Source of the DNA: Asaia lannensis NBRC 102526 | Lineage (GTDB): Bacteria; Pseudomonadota; Alphaproteobacteria; Acetobacterales; Acetobacteraceae | Direction: 5' to 3' | NCBI RefSeq assembly: GCF_024054035.1 | Contig: NZ_JAMXQU010000001.1 | Span: forward strand, 62,001 to 126,000 | Length of the DNA stretch: 64,000 bases | Shown here: positions 45,178-54,253 of the stretch, in pieces | Position numbering within the stretch: position 1 is the first letter of the stretch | Layout of the letters: each line of letters opens with the position of its first letter | Notes under the pieces: generated by a model | The model's input: the letters and a program-made list of their open reading frames with translations, nothing else | The model's database searches: none | What the model was told of the DNA's origin: nothing | Program-made: the position numbers and the translations under genes

Positions 45178-45585
45178 TTAAAGCGGCCCACCGGCATACG
45201 CTTCCTCAGGGCGGATTGGCGTCACCGTCGTGACTTCAATAAAATAACCGCCCTTGGCCCGGAAGTAGAACGACCAGGCGCCATGCGTTTTGTGCGGCAT
45301 CTGAGTTTCCCAGCCATCCACCTTCAGTCGAGCGAACAAAGCATCTACTGCTTCGCGGGACCTCAGAATGAAGCCGATATGCAAAATATCGAGATTTCTT
45401 GGGTATTCGAACCCATCGAGTTGCCTATCGAAATGATTCACGATCAAGATAAGACCGTCATCATCTTGCATAATCGCCATCCTGCTTCCGCGTACGACGA
45501 GTGTTTGCAGGCCGAAATACTGCTCGAACATGACGCGGTCAGCTTCCATGTCATGGCTGTAGAGATTAATGTGATTGAGCTTCAT
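45178..45585 (-). CDS. VOC-family (glyoxalase-like) protein
   Basis: Protein of 135 residues with two beta-alpha-beta-beta modules. Likely metal ligands are the His in LNHINLYSHD, the His in LDILHIGF and the Glu in YFIEVTTV. Members cleave rings, break down lactoylglutathione-type adducts or bind antibiotics. The frame reaches 45624, but ATG 45585 gives the family start (MKLNHINLYS). No operon partner is obvious, and the substrate cannot be told. Confidence 0.8.
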   Translation of the reverse strand: MKLNHINLYSHDMEADRVMFEQYFGLQTLVVRGSRMAIMQDDDGLILIVNHFDRQLDGFEYPRNLDILHIGFILRSREAVDALFARLKVDGWETQMPHKTHGAWSFYFRAKGGYFIEVTTVTPIRPEEAYAGGPL

Positions 45586-45903
45586 GAATCGTCCCTTTCC
45601 GTTATTGAGACGGACACGAGCCAATCGCGATGCAGACAGCGACGACCGACCACTAACGAGGCCAATCCTCGTTGTGTCCGGCCATGGCCAAAAGCGGGTT
45701 CAAACGCTCAAGCGTGACTGTCTCCAGAGAGACCGCAGGTTGTCACCATACCTACATCGCTGTCTTTTTAGGCAACGCTACCGTAGCTGAAGAACGTGGT
45801 AGGTCAAGGCTTTAGACACTGATCCAACGTTGCGGATACTCTCATAGATCTCGAGCACAACAAACTTATGTCCTAGTATCATTCCCATTCATCACCGTTC
45901 CGT

Positions 45904-45955
45904 CGCCATTCCCCTACTTCCGATAATAGAAAGAAGCGGAAGTAGGGGAATGGCG
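45904..45955. repeat. Palindrome B with dif-like core
   Basis: A perfect 19-base inverted repeat (45904-45922 and 45937-45955) around a 14-base loop. The left arm plus loop contains TACTTCCGATAA, also found in sites C and D. Read with a 6-base centre (TAGAAA) the sequence gives arms ACTTCCGATAA and GAAGCGGAAGT. It lies between divergent genes, so it is not their terminator. Confidence 0.65.
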
Positions 45956-46061
45956 GGAAACAGCCATTTTCTCCGATCGTCGATCTTATCACCCTAACCG
46001 CCCATACGCTCGACGTAACGATCATCTTTACATCGTTGATGTAATGCATTACCTTACACGC

Positions 46062-46352
46062 ATGGAGATCGAGAGCATCAGCCACAAAGGCCTCCGACGC
46101 TTTTTTGAGACGGGAAATGCCAAAGGGCTGGTCGGCGATGTAAGCCAGTTACGAAAGATGCTCGCCTTCATCAACGCTGCGGAATCACTCGATGAGCTCA
46201 CGGTGCCTCCAAATTATAGCCAGCATCCTTTGGTCGGAGAGCGGGCAGGCACCTGGTCCATGACCGTCACTAAAAACTGGCGGCTTACTTTTCGTCTCAA
46301 TGAGCAGGGACAACTCTGCGATATGGCTTTGGAGGACGACCATGGCGCTTAA
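46062..46352 (+). CDS. higB: HigB-type toxin, RelE superfamily
   Basis: Protein of 96 residues. HKGLRRFFETGNAKGL, LRKMLAFINAAESLDEL and GTWSMTVTKNWRLTFRL are characteristic of HigB mRNA interferases, which cut ribosome-bound mRNA. An upstream in-frame ATG (46044) is possible. The antitoxin follows with an 11-base overlap, the toxin-first order typical of hig. The pair is enclosed by palindromes B and C. Confidence 0.92.
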   Translation: MEIESISHKGLRRFFETGNAKGLVGDVSQLRKMLAFINAAESLDELTVPPNYSQHPLVGERAGTWSMTVTKNWRLTFRLNEQGQLCDMALEDDHGA

Positions 46353-46671
46353 GATGCATAGCTCGCTCGCAGTCCATGTCGGGGACTGGATCAAAACCGA
46401 GCTTCTTGAGCCTCAGAATATCAGGATCAACACCGTCGCCGAGCATCTGGGGGTTTCCCGCCAGGCGATCAGCGCCCTTCTGAATGGGAGGTGTGGGCTA
46501 ACCGCAGAGATGGCGATCCGCTTCGAGAAGGCCTTTGGCGTACGAGCCGAAACGCTGATGCGCATGCAGAGCACCTTCGACCTTGCTCAGGCCAGAGCAC
46601 ATGCGAGCAATTTGTGCATTCAGCATTTCGGAATCCCAAATCGGGCAAATACCCTAGAGCGGCGGGTATGA
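46342..46671 (+). CDS. higA: HigA-type antitoxin, XRE family
   Basis: Protein of 109 residues with a helix-turn-helix (HVGDWIKTELLEPQNIRINTVAEHLGVSRQAISALLNGRCGL) in the HigA/VapI arrangement. It neutralises HigB and represses the operon. The start at 46342 (MALKMHSSLAVHVG) overlaps the toxin gene by 11 bases. The region around 46,020-46,060 is the probable operator. Confidence 0.92.
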   Translation: MALKMHSSLAVHVGDWIKTELLEPQNIRINTVAEHLGVSRQAISALLNGRCGLTAEMAIRFEKAFGVRAETLMRMQSTFDLAQARAHASNLCIQHFGIPNRANTLERRV

Positions 46672-46928
46672 AGCAGCATATTATCATGTAGACAGGGCAG
46701 GGGTTTATTCGACTGCCCCTCCCAATTCATCTCGACTGCTTCATCTGGCGTGCGAATTGGGGACGACTTAATCCAGGCGATAAGCGAGAGAGCCGTGCTT
46801 TCTCCCAACCTCTCGATCTTTCCGTGCTAGACTGCTGGCCTTCTGAGTATCGTCGCCACGCGTAACGCCCGGCTTGTATGATCCGGCTTAGCCCATGGGC
46901 ATACGGTGCTGCCCCAATGGAGCTCTAT

Positions 46929-48407
46929 ATGCGTCTGCTTCTACCGATTGTCTTAAGTCTGCTGACCTCGACGGCATCTGCGGCCGCCTCGTTTGACCGC
47001 AAAGCGTGGCAACAGGATTATTCACAGCTCAAATCCGAGCTGGTGGACCGTTACGCTAATCTCGCATGGAAGGCGTCCGACGCCGGCGGAATCGACTTGC
47101 CTGCGCTTGATCGTAATACTGCGGCTGCAGTGGCGTCGGCAAATGACGACACCCAGGCGGCCGACGCCATTCGCGCTTTTATCGCTGGCTTTCATGATGG
47201 ACATCTCTCGGAGTTGCCGTACCTCGCTGTAGCGACGACACCTCCGATTGAGCCCAGCCGGCCTGCTCTTGATCCGGCGGCACCGATCGAAGGATGCGCA
47301 GCGCTGGGATACGCCTCGACCGGATCAGTCGCTTTTTCTTTGCCACTGGAAGGGCTACCCGGCTTCAAGTTGATATTGGACGGGCTTGGCTCGACGTTCA
47401 GGACCGGCACAATCACGCGATCGGGCGTGACGCTTGGTATCCTCCGCATCCAGAACTTCCGTGCCCGCGCCTTTCCTGCCGCCTGTTTGCATGCCTGGGC
47501 AGACCTGCGGCAGGCTGGCAGGGCAATCACTCCCAATTCAGTGCGTGAAGCGGCGGAGTTACGCTGGTTTCATGATATGGCGGCTGAGATCAGGGCGCTG
47601 CGTCACACCGGGGCCACGGCCCTTGTCGTTGATATTGGCAATAACAGCGGAGGCGACGATAGCGGCGATTGGACGCCCCGTCTCTTTACGGACAGGCCGG
47701 TACGATCCGCACGGCTTCTAATGGCAGACGCATCCGATGCCGGTCGCTACTTCGCTGACGAGATCAGAGATATTAACGAAGCGCTCGCCGCCACTCAGTC
47801 GCACGACGCCAGGGCTGCGCTCACAGATGCACGATCCTTTTTCTCCCAGCAGACCGCGGCGATTGGTAAGCATCGTTGCGACTTGTCATGGGTCTGGCGC
47901 GAACAACGCGCCTGGTCGCCGACGAATTGCAATCGGCTACTCTCTGCGGGCTATGCTGGAGGCTACTCCGCTGGGCTGGCCCGAAACGCCCTAGGCGACA
48001 GCAAAGCTGCAGCCGCTCTTTCTTCTGCATCCACAGTTCAGTCATTCTTTGGCAGCTGGACCGGGCCGACTTACGTTCTTGCCGACCAGCGCCCCTATTC
48101 GTCGGCTGAAATGTTTGCAGCCGTTATGCAAGACAACCGGATCGCGAAGCTTGTTGGCAATCGCACAGGTGGAGATGGGTGCGGCTTCATGACGAAAAGC
48201 GACCCCATCATCCTTCGACATTCGCGTCTTCGTTTCCGAGTGCCGAATTGCATGAGATTACGTGCGAAGGGTGCAAACGAGGAAGCTGGCATTGTGCCCG
48301 ACATTTCCGTGCCACCAACTGAAGGCGAAAGCGAACGGGCACGGGCCGAACGGGCTTTACTGGCGATCACCAACGATCTGGCAGGCGCTTCTCGAAAACC
48401 CCACTAG
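46929..48407 (+). CDS. S41-family peptidase, exported
   Basis: Protein of 492 residues with a signal peptide (MRLLLPIVLSLLTSTASAAA). The catalytic core of S41 (C-terminal processing) peptidases appears as ALVVDIGNNSGGDDSG and later RPYSSAEMFAAVMQDN, where the Ser before Ala-Glu is the nucleophile, followed by GNRTGGDG. The frame is open to 46878, but GGAG at 46919 favours ATG 46929. It follows the HigBA pair and is the main cargo between palindromes B and C. Confidence 0.8.
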   Translation: MRLLLPIVLSLLTSTASAAASFDRKAWQQDYSQLKSELVDRYANLAWKASDAGGIDLPALDRNTAAAVASANDDTQAADAIRAFIAGFHDGHLSELPYLAVATTPPIEPSRPALDPAAPIEGCAALGYASTGSVAFSLPLEGLPGFKLILDGLGSTFRTGTITRSGVTLGILRIQNFRARAFPAACLHAWADLRQAGRAITPNSVREAAELRWFHDMAAEIRALRHTGATALVVDIGNNSGGDDSGDWTPRLFTDRPVRSARLLMADASDAGRYFADEIRDINEALAATQSHDARAALTDARSFFSQQTAAIGKHRCDLSWVWREQRAWSPTNCNRLLSAGYAGGYSAGLARNALGDSKAAAALSSASTVQSFFGSWTGPTYVLADQRPYSSAEMFAAVMQDNRIAKLVGNRTGGDGCGFMTKSDPIILRHSRLRFRVPNCMRLRAKGANEEAGIVPDISVPPTEGESERARAERALLAITNDLAGASRKPH

Positions 48408-48573
48408 GCGCAGATTTTGGCAAGAATTGGCGTTCACGCTTCTCGATCCCAACTAGAAGAGCTTATGGCAGCGGCCCAACCACAACTTACTCGTTATCGC
48501 ATACGCGATTCTGTTCTGCTTGTTGCTCTCGAGGTAACTTTCCAATTCGCGCGTCGCAATTTTCTGCGTATTT

Positions 48574-48617
48574 CACCTACTTCCGATAATGTTCGATGGT
48601 TATCGGAAGTAGAGGTG
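48574..48617. repeat. Palindrome C with dif-like arms
   Basis: TACTTCCGATAA (48578-48589) and TTATCGGAAGTA (48600-48611) are perfect 12-base inverted arms around a 10-base centre. Similarity continues outward to CACC and GGTG. It lies 22 bases past the end of the efflux operon, so a terminator role is possible. The sequence identity with B and D points to a recombination site. Confidence 0.6.
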
Positions 48618-48638
48618 CATACGCCAAGCTGGCGGACA

Positions 48639-50033
48639 TCATTCCCATCCTCCGCCAAGGGCCAGGAAAAGATCGATTTGTCGATCAATCAGATCGATGC
48701 GCGCAGAGGAAAGGTGTGTTTGTGCATTCGCGTAACTGGCCTGCGCATTAAGCACATTGAGGAAGGGTGTGCGCCCAAAACGCTGAAGCAATCTGGCCTC
48801 GTCGCTTGCCCTGCTAGTAGATTGGGCTGCTCGTTCCAACACATCCAGACGTTCCTGCGTGCGTGTATAGGCAGACAGGGCAGTCTCCGTTTGCTGCAGT
48901 GCGAGAAGGACTGCGCCATCAAACGCAGCCAACGCGGCCTCTGCCTGTGTGTCGGCCTCGTCGATCTTCACCCGCGCAAGGACGCGATTGGGAAAAGACC
49001 AGGAAATCATCGGGCCGACGCTTACGCCAAATGACGACAGAGAAAGCGCGTGGCCAACCGACGTGTTGGTCCCAGCCGAGCCACCGAGACTGACTTTCGG
49101 ATACAGATCGGCTCTGGCCACGCCGATACCCGCAGTCGCCTCAGCAAGTAATCGTTCTGCTCTTCTTACGTCGGGACGACGCATCAGCAGCATCGCCCCG
49201 TCTCCGACAGGCAGCGGACGAGATAGGGAAGGGATAGTCGCGCATTCTTCAAGTCGGCGCGGATAGTCTGATGGCACGCGCCCCATCAAAGTCGCCAACA
49301 TGAACAGGGCGGTCCTACGATCAGCAAGGATGTCGGGTATAACGGCTTCGCTAGTGGAAGCCGCCGCATCAGCGCGATCAATATCAAAACGGGTCCCACG
49401 ACCTGCCCGAGCCATATGACGAGCTACATTTAGAGTTGCCTGTTGGATAGCAACAACACGCCGCGCAGCGGTCAAAGCTACGCCGTCAGCGCAGACACGA
49501 GCATAACTGCGAGCAACAGCGGCAGCTACCACGACCCTGACCTGATCACGCGCCGCACGAGCCGCCTCTGCCTGGGCATTGGCGGCCTCGATGCCACGCC
49601 TGATCCCCCCTGCCAGATCGAGCGGATAACTGGCGCTGATGCCCAATGCATAACTGAAGGGTGCTGGCAGAAACCGTGTCGGGCCACCTAGACGCGCACC
49701 GGTTGTCTGACCGCTGATATCAGTCGTCGGGATTCGTGCTGCCTCTGCCTCGCGTATGAGTATGCTCGCACGACGGAGATTGGCCGCGGCGCTACGGAGA
49801 TCAGTATTTGCCCTTAGGGCTGCAGCAACAAGAACGTCAAGTTGCTGATCATTGTAGAGGCGCCACCAGTGTGCAGGTAACGCCGCGCGGGCCAGGCCTT
49901 TGGTCTTATCTCCGAGAAATGGGGCCTTTGCACCACCCTGATTGATCATTGCCTTGCCAGGAATGCGATAATCAGGACCTGCCACGCACCCCGCTACGAG
50001 TAGCGCCAGTAAAGGGGCAAGAAGGGGTCTCAA
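48639..50033 (-). CDS. Outer-membrane efflux lipoprotein, NodT type
   Basis: Channel of 464 residues. The lipobox LLVAGC precedes VAGPDYRIPGKAMINQ, the usual start of NodT proteins, followed by two OEP repeats (LRSAAANLRRASILIREAEAAR and IGVARADLYPKVSLGGSAG). It is last in an operon with FUSC, DUF1656 and HlyD-type genes, and overlaps the adaptor gene by four bases. Confidence 0.9.
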   Translation of the reverse strand: MRPLLAPLLALLVAGCVAGPDYRIPGKAMINQGGAKAPFLGDKTKGLARAALPAHWWRLYNDQQLDVLVAAALRANTDLRSAAANLRRASILIREAEAARIPTTDISGQTTGARLGGPTRFLPAPFSYALGISASYPLDLAGGIRRGIEAANAQAEAARAARDQVRVVVAAAVARSYARVCADGVALTAARRVVAIQQATLNVARHMARAGRGTRFDIDRADAAASTSEAVIPDILADRRTALFMLATLMGRVPSDYPRRLEECATIPSLSRPLPVGDGAMLLMRRPDVRRAERLLAEATAGIGVARADLYPKVSLGGSAGTNTSVGHALSLSSFGVSVGPMISWSFPNRVLARVKIDEADTQAEAALAAFDGAVLLALQQTETALSAYTRTQERLDVLERAAQSTSRASDEARLLQRFGRTPFLNVLNAQASYANAQTHLSSARIDLIDRQIDLFLALGGGWE

Positions 50034-50926
50034 CTGCCGCTCTCCACCCTAGGCGAGAGAGGCGCTGGAATGATCTCTATCGTAGCGGTCCGCCCGGCGA
50101 TAAGCTTTGTTCCTGATGGTACGTGATCTATGTGTATTCGAACCGGAATACGCTGAGCGAGCCGCACCCAGGAGAATGTTGGTGATACCTTTGGCAGGAG
50201 GTTGACAGTATCATTGCGTTGGTCGTCGGCTATCGCGGCCGCAATGCTCTCAACATGACCAGCAATATCGGAACCATCTCCCATCAGGCGGATACGGGCC
50301 CTGTCGCCAACCGAGACACGCCCCAACTTCGTTTCCTCGAAATACCCCTCTACCCGTAGCGACCCGATATCGACCAGAGCCATGGCCTGCGTTCCGACAG
50401 ACAGGTAGTCACCAGGATGAAGGTCAAGATTCGTCACGATGCCGGCAACGGTAGCGCGGATCTCAGTGCGCTGGAGATCAAGGAGCGCTATATCCCGGTC
50501 AGCACAGGCGCGTTTCAACGCCGCTTCCAACGTTCTTGTTTTGGCGACATTCTGCTCATGCGCCTCGGTTGCGACGAGATTGCCCAAAGCGAGATCCCGG
50601 CGCGCCTCCTTGCGCGCCTGATCGAGCTGAGCCCGCGCCTCTGCGATAGCTGCCTCTGCGTGGCCTAAAGCTGCCGCACGGCGCGGCCGATCGATGACGA
50701 TCAAAAGCTGCCCCGGGCGCACAACCTGATTGTCGTGCACCAGAACCTGCGTGATGAGACCACCAACATCCGTCGTCACTCGCACTACGTCGGTGCGAAC
50801 ATGGCCGTCGCGTGTCCATGGTACATGTTCGCTGCGATCCCACAAATCCAGCGCTACCAGCGCAGCGATAGCGACGAACACCAAAGTAACGGCGTAGCGG
50901 CTCAAAAGGGCGAGGTAATGTTTCAT
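50030..50926 (-). CDS. HlyD-family adaptor, AaeA-like
   Basis: Membrane fusion protein of 298 residues with a single N-terminal helix (YAVTLVFVAIAALVALDLWD), a lipoyl-like domain (TRDGHVRTDVVRVTTDVGGLITQVLVHDNQVV) and a beta barrel. The opening is typical of AaeA, the adaptor of the p-hydroxybenzoate efflux pump. It overlaps both neighbouring genes by four bases. In the pump it links the FUSC permease to the outer-membrane channel. Confidence 0.88.
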   Translation of the reverse strand: MKHYLALLSRYAVTLVFVAIAALVALDLWDRSEHVPWTRDGHVRTDVVRVTTDVGGLITQVLVHDNQVVRPGQLLIVIDRPRRAAALGHAEAAIAEARAQLDQARKEARRDLALGNLVATEAHEQNVAKTRTLEAALKRACADRDIALLDLQRTEIRATVAGIVTNLDLHPGDYLSVGTQAMALVDIGSLRVEGYFEETKLGRVSVGDRARIRLMGDGSDIAGHVESIAAAIADDQRNDTVNLLPKVSPTFSWVRLAQRIPVRIHIDHVPSGTKLIAGRTATIEIIPAPLSPRVESGS

Positions 50927-51138
50927 GGATGTGGTCCGATGATGGAAATGGCCCTAACAAGCAGGCCTAAAAGAATGATGAAGACGGCAATTTCGACGAT
51001 GCTCCGTGTGGTAAACCATCGCGACGCGCCTGTGATGGAGAACAGGTGCAGCGCCGTGACGGTCATCAGCAGAGCCAAACACGTGACGATAAAGAAGCCA
51101 GGTATGTAGACGCCACTCAGGCAGAGATCGGGAATCAT
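50923..51138 (-). CDS. DUF1656 small membrane protein, AaeX-like
   Basis: Protein of 71 residues with two hydrophobic helices (VYIPGFFIVTCLALLMTVTA, IVEIAVFIILLGLLVRAI), the DUF1656 pattern that always accompanies FUSC/HlyD efflux genes. Four-base overlaps join it to the FUSC gene before and the adaptor gene after. Its function within the pump is not known. Confidence 0.88.
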   Translation of the reverse strand: MIPDLCLSGVYIPGFFIVTCLALLMTVTALHLFSITGASRWFTTRSIVEIAVFIILLGLLVRAISIIGPHP

Positions 51139-53195
51139 GCTTGCACCTGCCCGTCCAAGACAGGCGAAAGCGCGAAGCGGAGATCGATGAGGTGATTCCG
51201 CAAATCATGATCCGCATCGCCTGTCAGTGTCGCCGAGGCTATCAGCATGTCCACTCGACGTTTCAGCACTTCGAGCGAGGACTCATCTTTATCGAAATAC
51301 TCTGCGAGATCACCGAGCAATAAGCGCAGTTCTCCATTCCTCGCCGTTTCGCCTCGCTCCAAGCAACCGCGTAGACGGTTCGACGACCGACCAATACGCA
51401 CGTCGCGAACGATTGCCTCTGCAGTTCCCATAGCAGAGCGTGGCGAGAACCCAAGCCGAGGAAGCAACAAGGCGATACGATCGACCATCAGACCATTCCA
51501 GGCTGCCTCGCCGGGCCCTATGCCCCGAGCGAGCCGCGCCACGTCCCGACGCCCCAGTCGAACCAGCCGGTCGATTACGACATCTGGAGACACAGTCTGC
51601 AAAAGCGCCATGCTCGCTGCCGCGAAACCTATTCCGAGGAATAAGGCGATGCCGCTATTGATGGCTTCAGCAAAATATCCGCCATATAGAGGACCTAGCC
51701 CGACAAGGATCGGCGTCGTCAGCGTGATACCGAGCGCCATAAATGCGGTCGCCGGCCGTGCCTGCAATGATCCCGCAAACAGAAACACGGGAGCGAGCAC
51801 CGCAACGAGAACATCGAAATCGAAGACGCGCGGTAGGACTACGAAGCTATATATCAGACTGATCACCACGCCGTAGAAAGAGCCGACGAGATACTTGCGG
51901 ACGTAAGGCACGGGCGCGTCGACATTACCGAACAGCGCACAGGTAACGCCCACCACTGATACGGCCAATCCGCCATCCGGCCACGCTGACCAGATCCAGA
52001 TGAGACAGCCGATGCCAATCCCCACCGTCGCGCCCAAGGCAGCACGTCCTGCCATCAAGACATCACGATGGAAAACATAACCCCTGGGGACCTTCTCGCC
52101 ATGCAATCGCAGCGGAGTTCTCATTCCTGGGTACGTCGCAGCAGCAAGCTGCTCCACATCGGCGATGAGATCGATGAGATCGGCGAGATGACGGGCGATG
52201 TTACCTGCCAGCATCCCCGAGGGGGCAGGGGCATCAGCATTGGCAAGCGATCTCGCATCATGACTCAACGCGCGCACTTCCGCCTCACGTTCGTCTCGCG
52301 TACCCAAGGTAAGCCACTGGCATACTCGGCCTAGAAGATGATCGAGATCCGGCGGCATCCCGAGGGTTTTAACGGCCTTGAGCTGGGCCTCGAGGTCCGA
52401 CAGAAGCGGCAGGAACCGCACCTGACGATCATGCATCAGACGCAAGGTCCTATCGTGTGGAACGACAATGATCGGATCGTACGGCAGGTGGGTCTCTAAT
52501 CCCCTTAACGCAAGAAGATCCAGAGCCAACCGATACCGGTCATTACCACAAGAACCGGTCAGCACGTCGCCAGCTAGTCTGCGCACGTCACAAGAGATCG
52601 CCATGACCTTGGACAGAAACTGACTGGTGAGCCTCCGAGGTAAGATATAACGATGAACCACAACAGAGCTGAAGATGCCCAGAGCGACTTCCTGAACGCG
52701 CACCGAAGCAATATCAAATACGGTACCGGGAGATGCTAGGGCAGGGAAACCTATCAAGCTGGTGGTATAGCCGGATAAAACAAACGCGTAGGCGCGCGGC
52801 GTACGGTCGAGTAGCGACACGAACAGGCCAAGACCGATCCAGCAGGCGAGCACCACGCTGCAAACTATCGGCTCGTTGACAAAATTAGGGACGATTGCAA
52901 CAGTCGCGATAGCACCGATAAAAGTACCTGTAAGGCGATATAGCCCGCGACTGAGCGACGCCCCGGCGCTAGGTTGGGATACGAGATAGACGGTAACAAT
53001 CGACCACGAGGGGCGCGGCAATCCAATACGAAGCGCTATAAAATACGCCAGCATAGCGGCTGCGAAGCACTTGCCGGAATAAAGCAATGCATCAGCGTCC
53101 GTCCTGAGCCCTGCTATCCTTGGGTGATGGATAAGGTGCAGTAGCCTACGGATAGGCCCATTACACCCGGCCAACCTATGAAAAGTTAATGTCAT
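51135..53195 (-). CDS. FUSC-family efflux permease, AaeB-like
   Basis: Inner-membrane protein of 686 residues with two sets of about five to six hydrophobic helices separated by a large cytoplasmic domain, as in AaeB and related aromatic-acid exporters. RPSWSIVTVYLVSQPSAGASLSRGLYRLTGTFIGA is the FUSC signature region. It is first in the four-gene operon, and a divergent AraC regulator begins 77 bases away. Aromatic carboxylic acids are the likely substrate by family. Confidence 0.88.
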   Translation of the reverse strand: MTLTFHRLAGCNGPIRRLLHLIHHPRIAGLRTDADALLYSGKCFAAAMLAYFIALRIGLPRPSWSIVTVYLVSQPSAGASLSRGLYRLTGTFIGAIATVAIVPNFVNEPIVCSVVLACWIGLGLFVSLLDRTPRAYAFVLSGYTTSLIGFPALASPGTVFDIASVRVQEVALGIFSSVVVHRYILPRRLTSQFLSKVMAISCDVRRLAGDVLTGSCGNDRYRLALDLLALRGLETHLPYDPIIVVPHDRTLRLMHDRQVRFLPLLSDLEAQLKAVKTLGMPPDLDHLLGRVCQWLTLGTRDEREAEVRALSHDARSLANADAPAPSGMLAGNIARHLADLIDLIADVEQLAAATYPGMRTPLRLHGEKVPRGYVFHRDVLMAGRAALGATVGIGIGCLIWIWSAWPDGGLAVSVVGVTCALFGNVDAPVPYVRKYLVGSFYGVVISLIYSFVVLPRVFDFDVLVAVLAPVFLFAGSLQARPATAFMALGITLTTPILVGLGPLYGGYFAEAINSGIALFLGIGFAAASMALLQTVSPDVVIDRLVRLGRRDVARLARGIGPGEAAWNGLMVDRIALLLPRLGFSPRSAMGTAEAIVRDVRIGRSSNRLRGCLERGETARNGELRLLLGDLAEYFDKDESSLEVLKRRVDMLIASATLTGDADHDLRNHLIDLRFALSPVLDGQVQA

Positions 53196-53271
53196 CCCTT
53201 GTTGATAACGACTTGCAAGAACTTATAAAATTAGATATCCGGACATTCAATCACTGAAAACTGCCAAAAAC

Positions 53272-54120
53272 TTGGTTCATCCCCCATCAGTCATCACCCT
53301 TGTTGATCCGGATAGCTCGAATGCGATTGCGATCGCTCATCGGCTAGACTTTACTGATCAGGCGTCCGAAGTCCCGACGCATAGGCATAGCAAGGGGCAA
53401 CTGATTGTAGCCTCCTACGGCGCGGTTACCTGCACCGCTGCTGGTGATGTGTGGATCGTTCCACCAAATTGCGGGATCTGGATTCCAAGCGGGGTGATGC
53501 ACAGCGCGAGAGCAACCGAGAACGCTCGGGTCGATTATCTGTTTGTTGCAAGGGATGCCAGCCGTCTTCCTGACCATTGCTGCGCATTAGAGATAACGCC
53601 GATGATCCGAACGATGATCGATCGTTTGGCCGCCGAACGGGACGAGTATTCCCCTGACAGCCACGCCGCACGAATAGCGCGAGTGATGCTTGACGAACTC
53701 GCTACGATGCCACAACAGCGGCTCAATTTGCCCGTTTCAGACCACATAAAAATCCGCGCGATCGCCGACGCTTTGACGGCGAACCCGGCAGATCGGAGTA
53801 CTTTGGCCGAATGGGCTGGGCGTATCGCGATGAGCGAACGATCGCTGGCAAGGCTGATGATCCGTGAGACCGGACTAACATTCGGTCGGTGGCGTCAACA
53901 ACTGCACTTGGTTGTCGCACTCCGTGAATTGGTGAGCGGCACAAGTGTGCAGCGCGTATCTATCGCGCTTGGCTATGAGTCAGTAAATGCTTTCATCACA
54001 ATGTTCCGCAAATCGGTCGGCTACACGCCCTCCCGTTACCTGCCCAACCTGCAGGATCGATCACGACCGGACACATGCAAAGTCTCCGGAACGTCGGACA
54101 AGCGTATGCGCATGGAATAG
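53272..54120 (+). CDS. AraC-family regulator, likely of the FUSC operon
   Basis: Regulator of 282 residues: an N-terminal cupin (HRLDFTDQASEVPTHRHSKGQLIVASYGAVTC, WIVPPNCGIWIPSGVMHSA) and a C-terminal pair of helix-turn-helix units (TLAEWAGRIAMSERSLARLMIRETG and VQRVSIALGYESVNAFITMFRKSVGYTPSRY). The first codon is TTG; no better start was seen. It lies divergent from the efflux genes and probably activates them on sensing an aromatic acid. A deleted copy lies at 44,833. Confidence 0.88.
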   Translation: MVHPPSVITLVDPDSSNAIAIAHRLDFTDQASEVPTHRHSKGQLIVASYGAVTCTAAGDVWIVPPNCGIWIPSGVMHSARATENARVDYLFVARDASRLPDHCCALEITPMIRTMIDRLAAERDEYSPDSHAARIARVMLDELATMPQQRLNLPVSDHIKIRAIADALTANPADRSTLAEWAGRIAMSERSLARLMIRETGLTFGRWRQQLHLVVALRELVSGTSVQRVSIALGYESVNAFITMFRKSVGYTPSRYLPNLQDRSRPDTCKVSGTSDKRMRME

Positions 54121-54253
54121 GTGGAGGGATCGAAGAACCGTTGGTTGATGGAGCTGGCTGGTGATTTAGGGCTTTGTCATTCTGACTGACGGTTTCCGGG
54201 GTGACTTTTGGTCTGCGCTTTGGGCAGATCGGGCGCTGTTTCCTCCGGGATGG

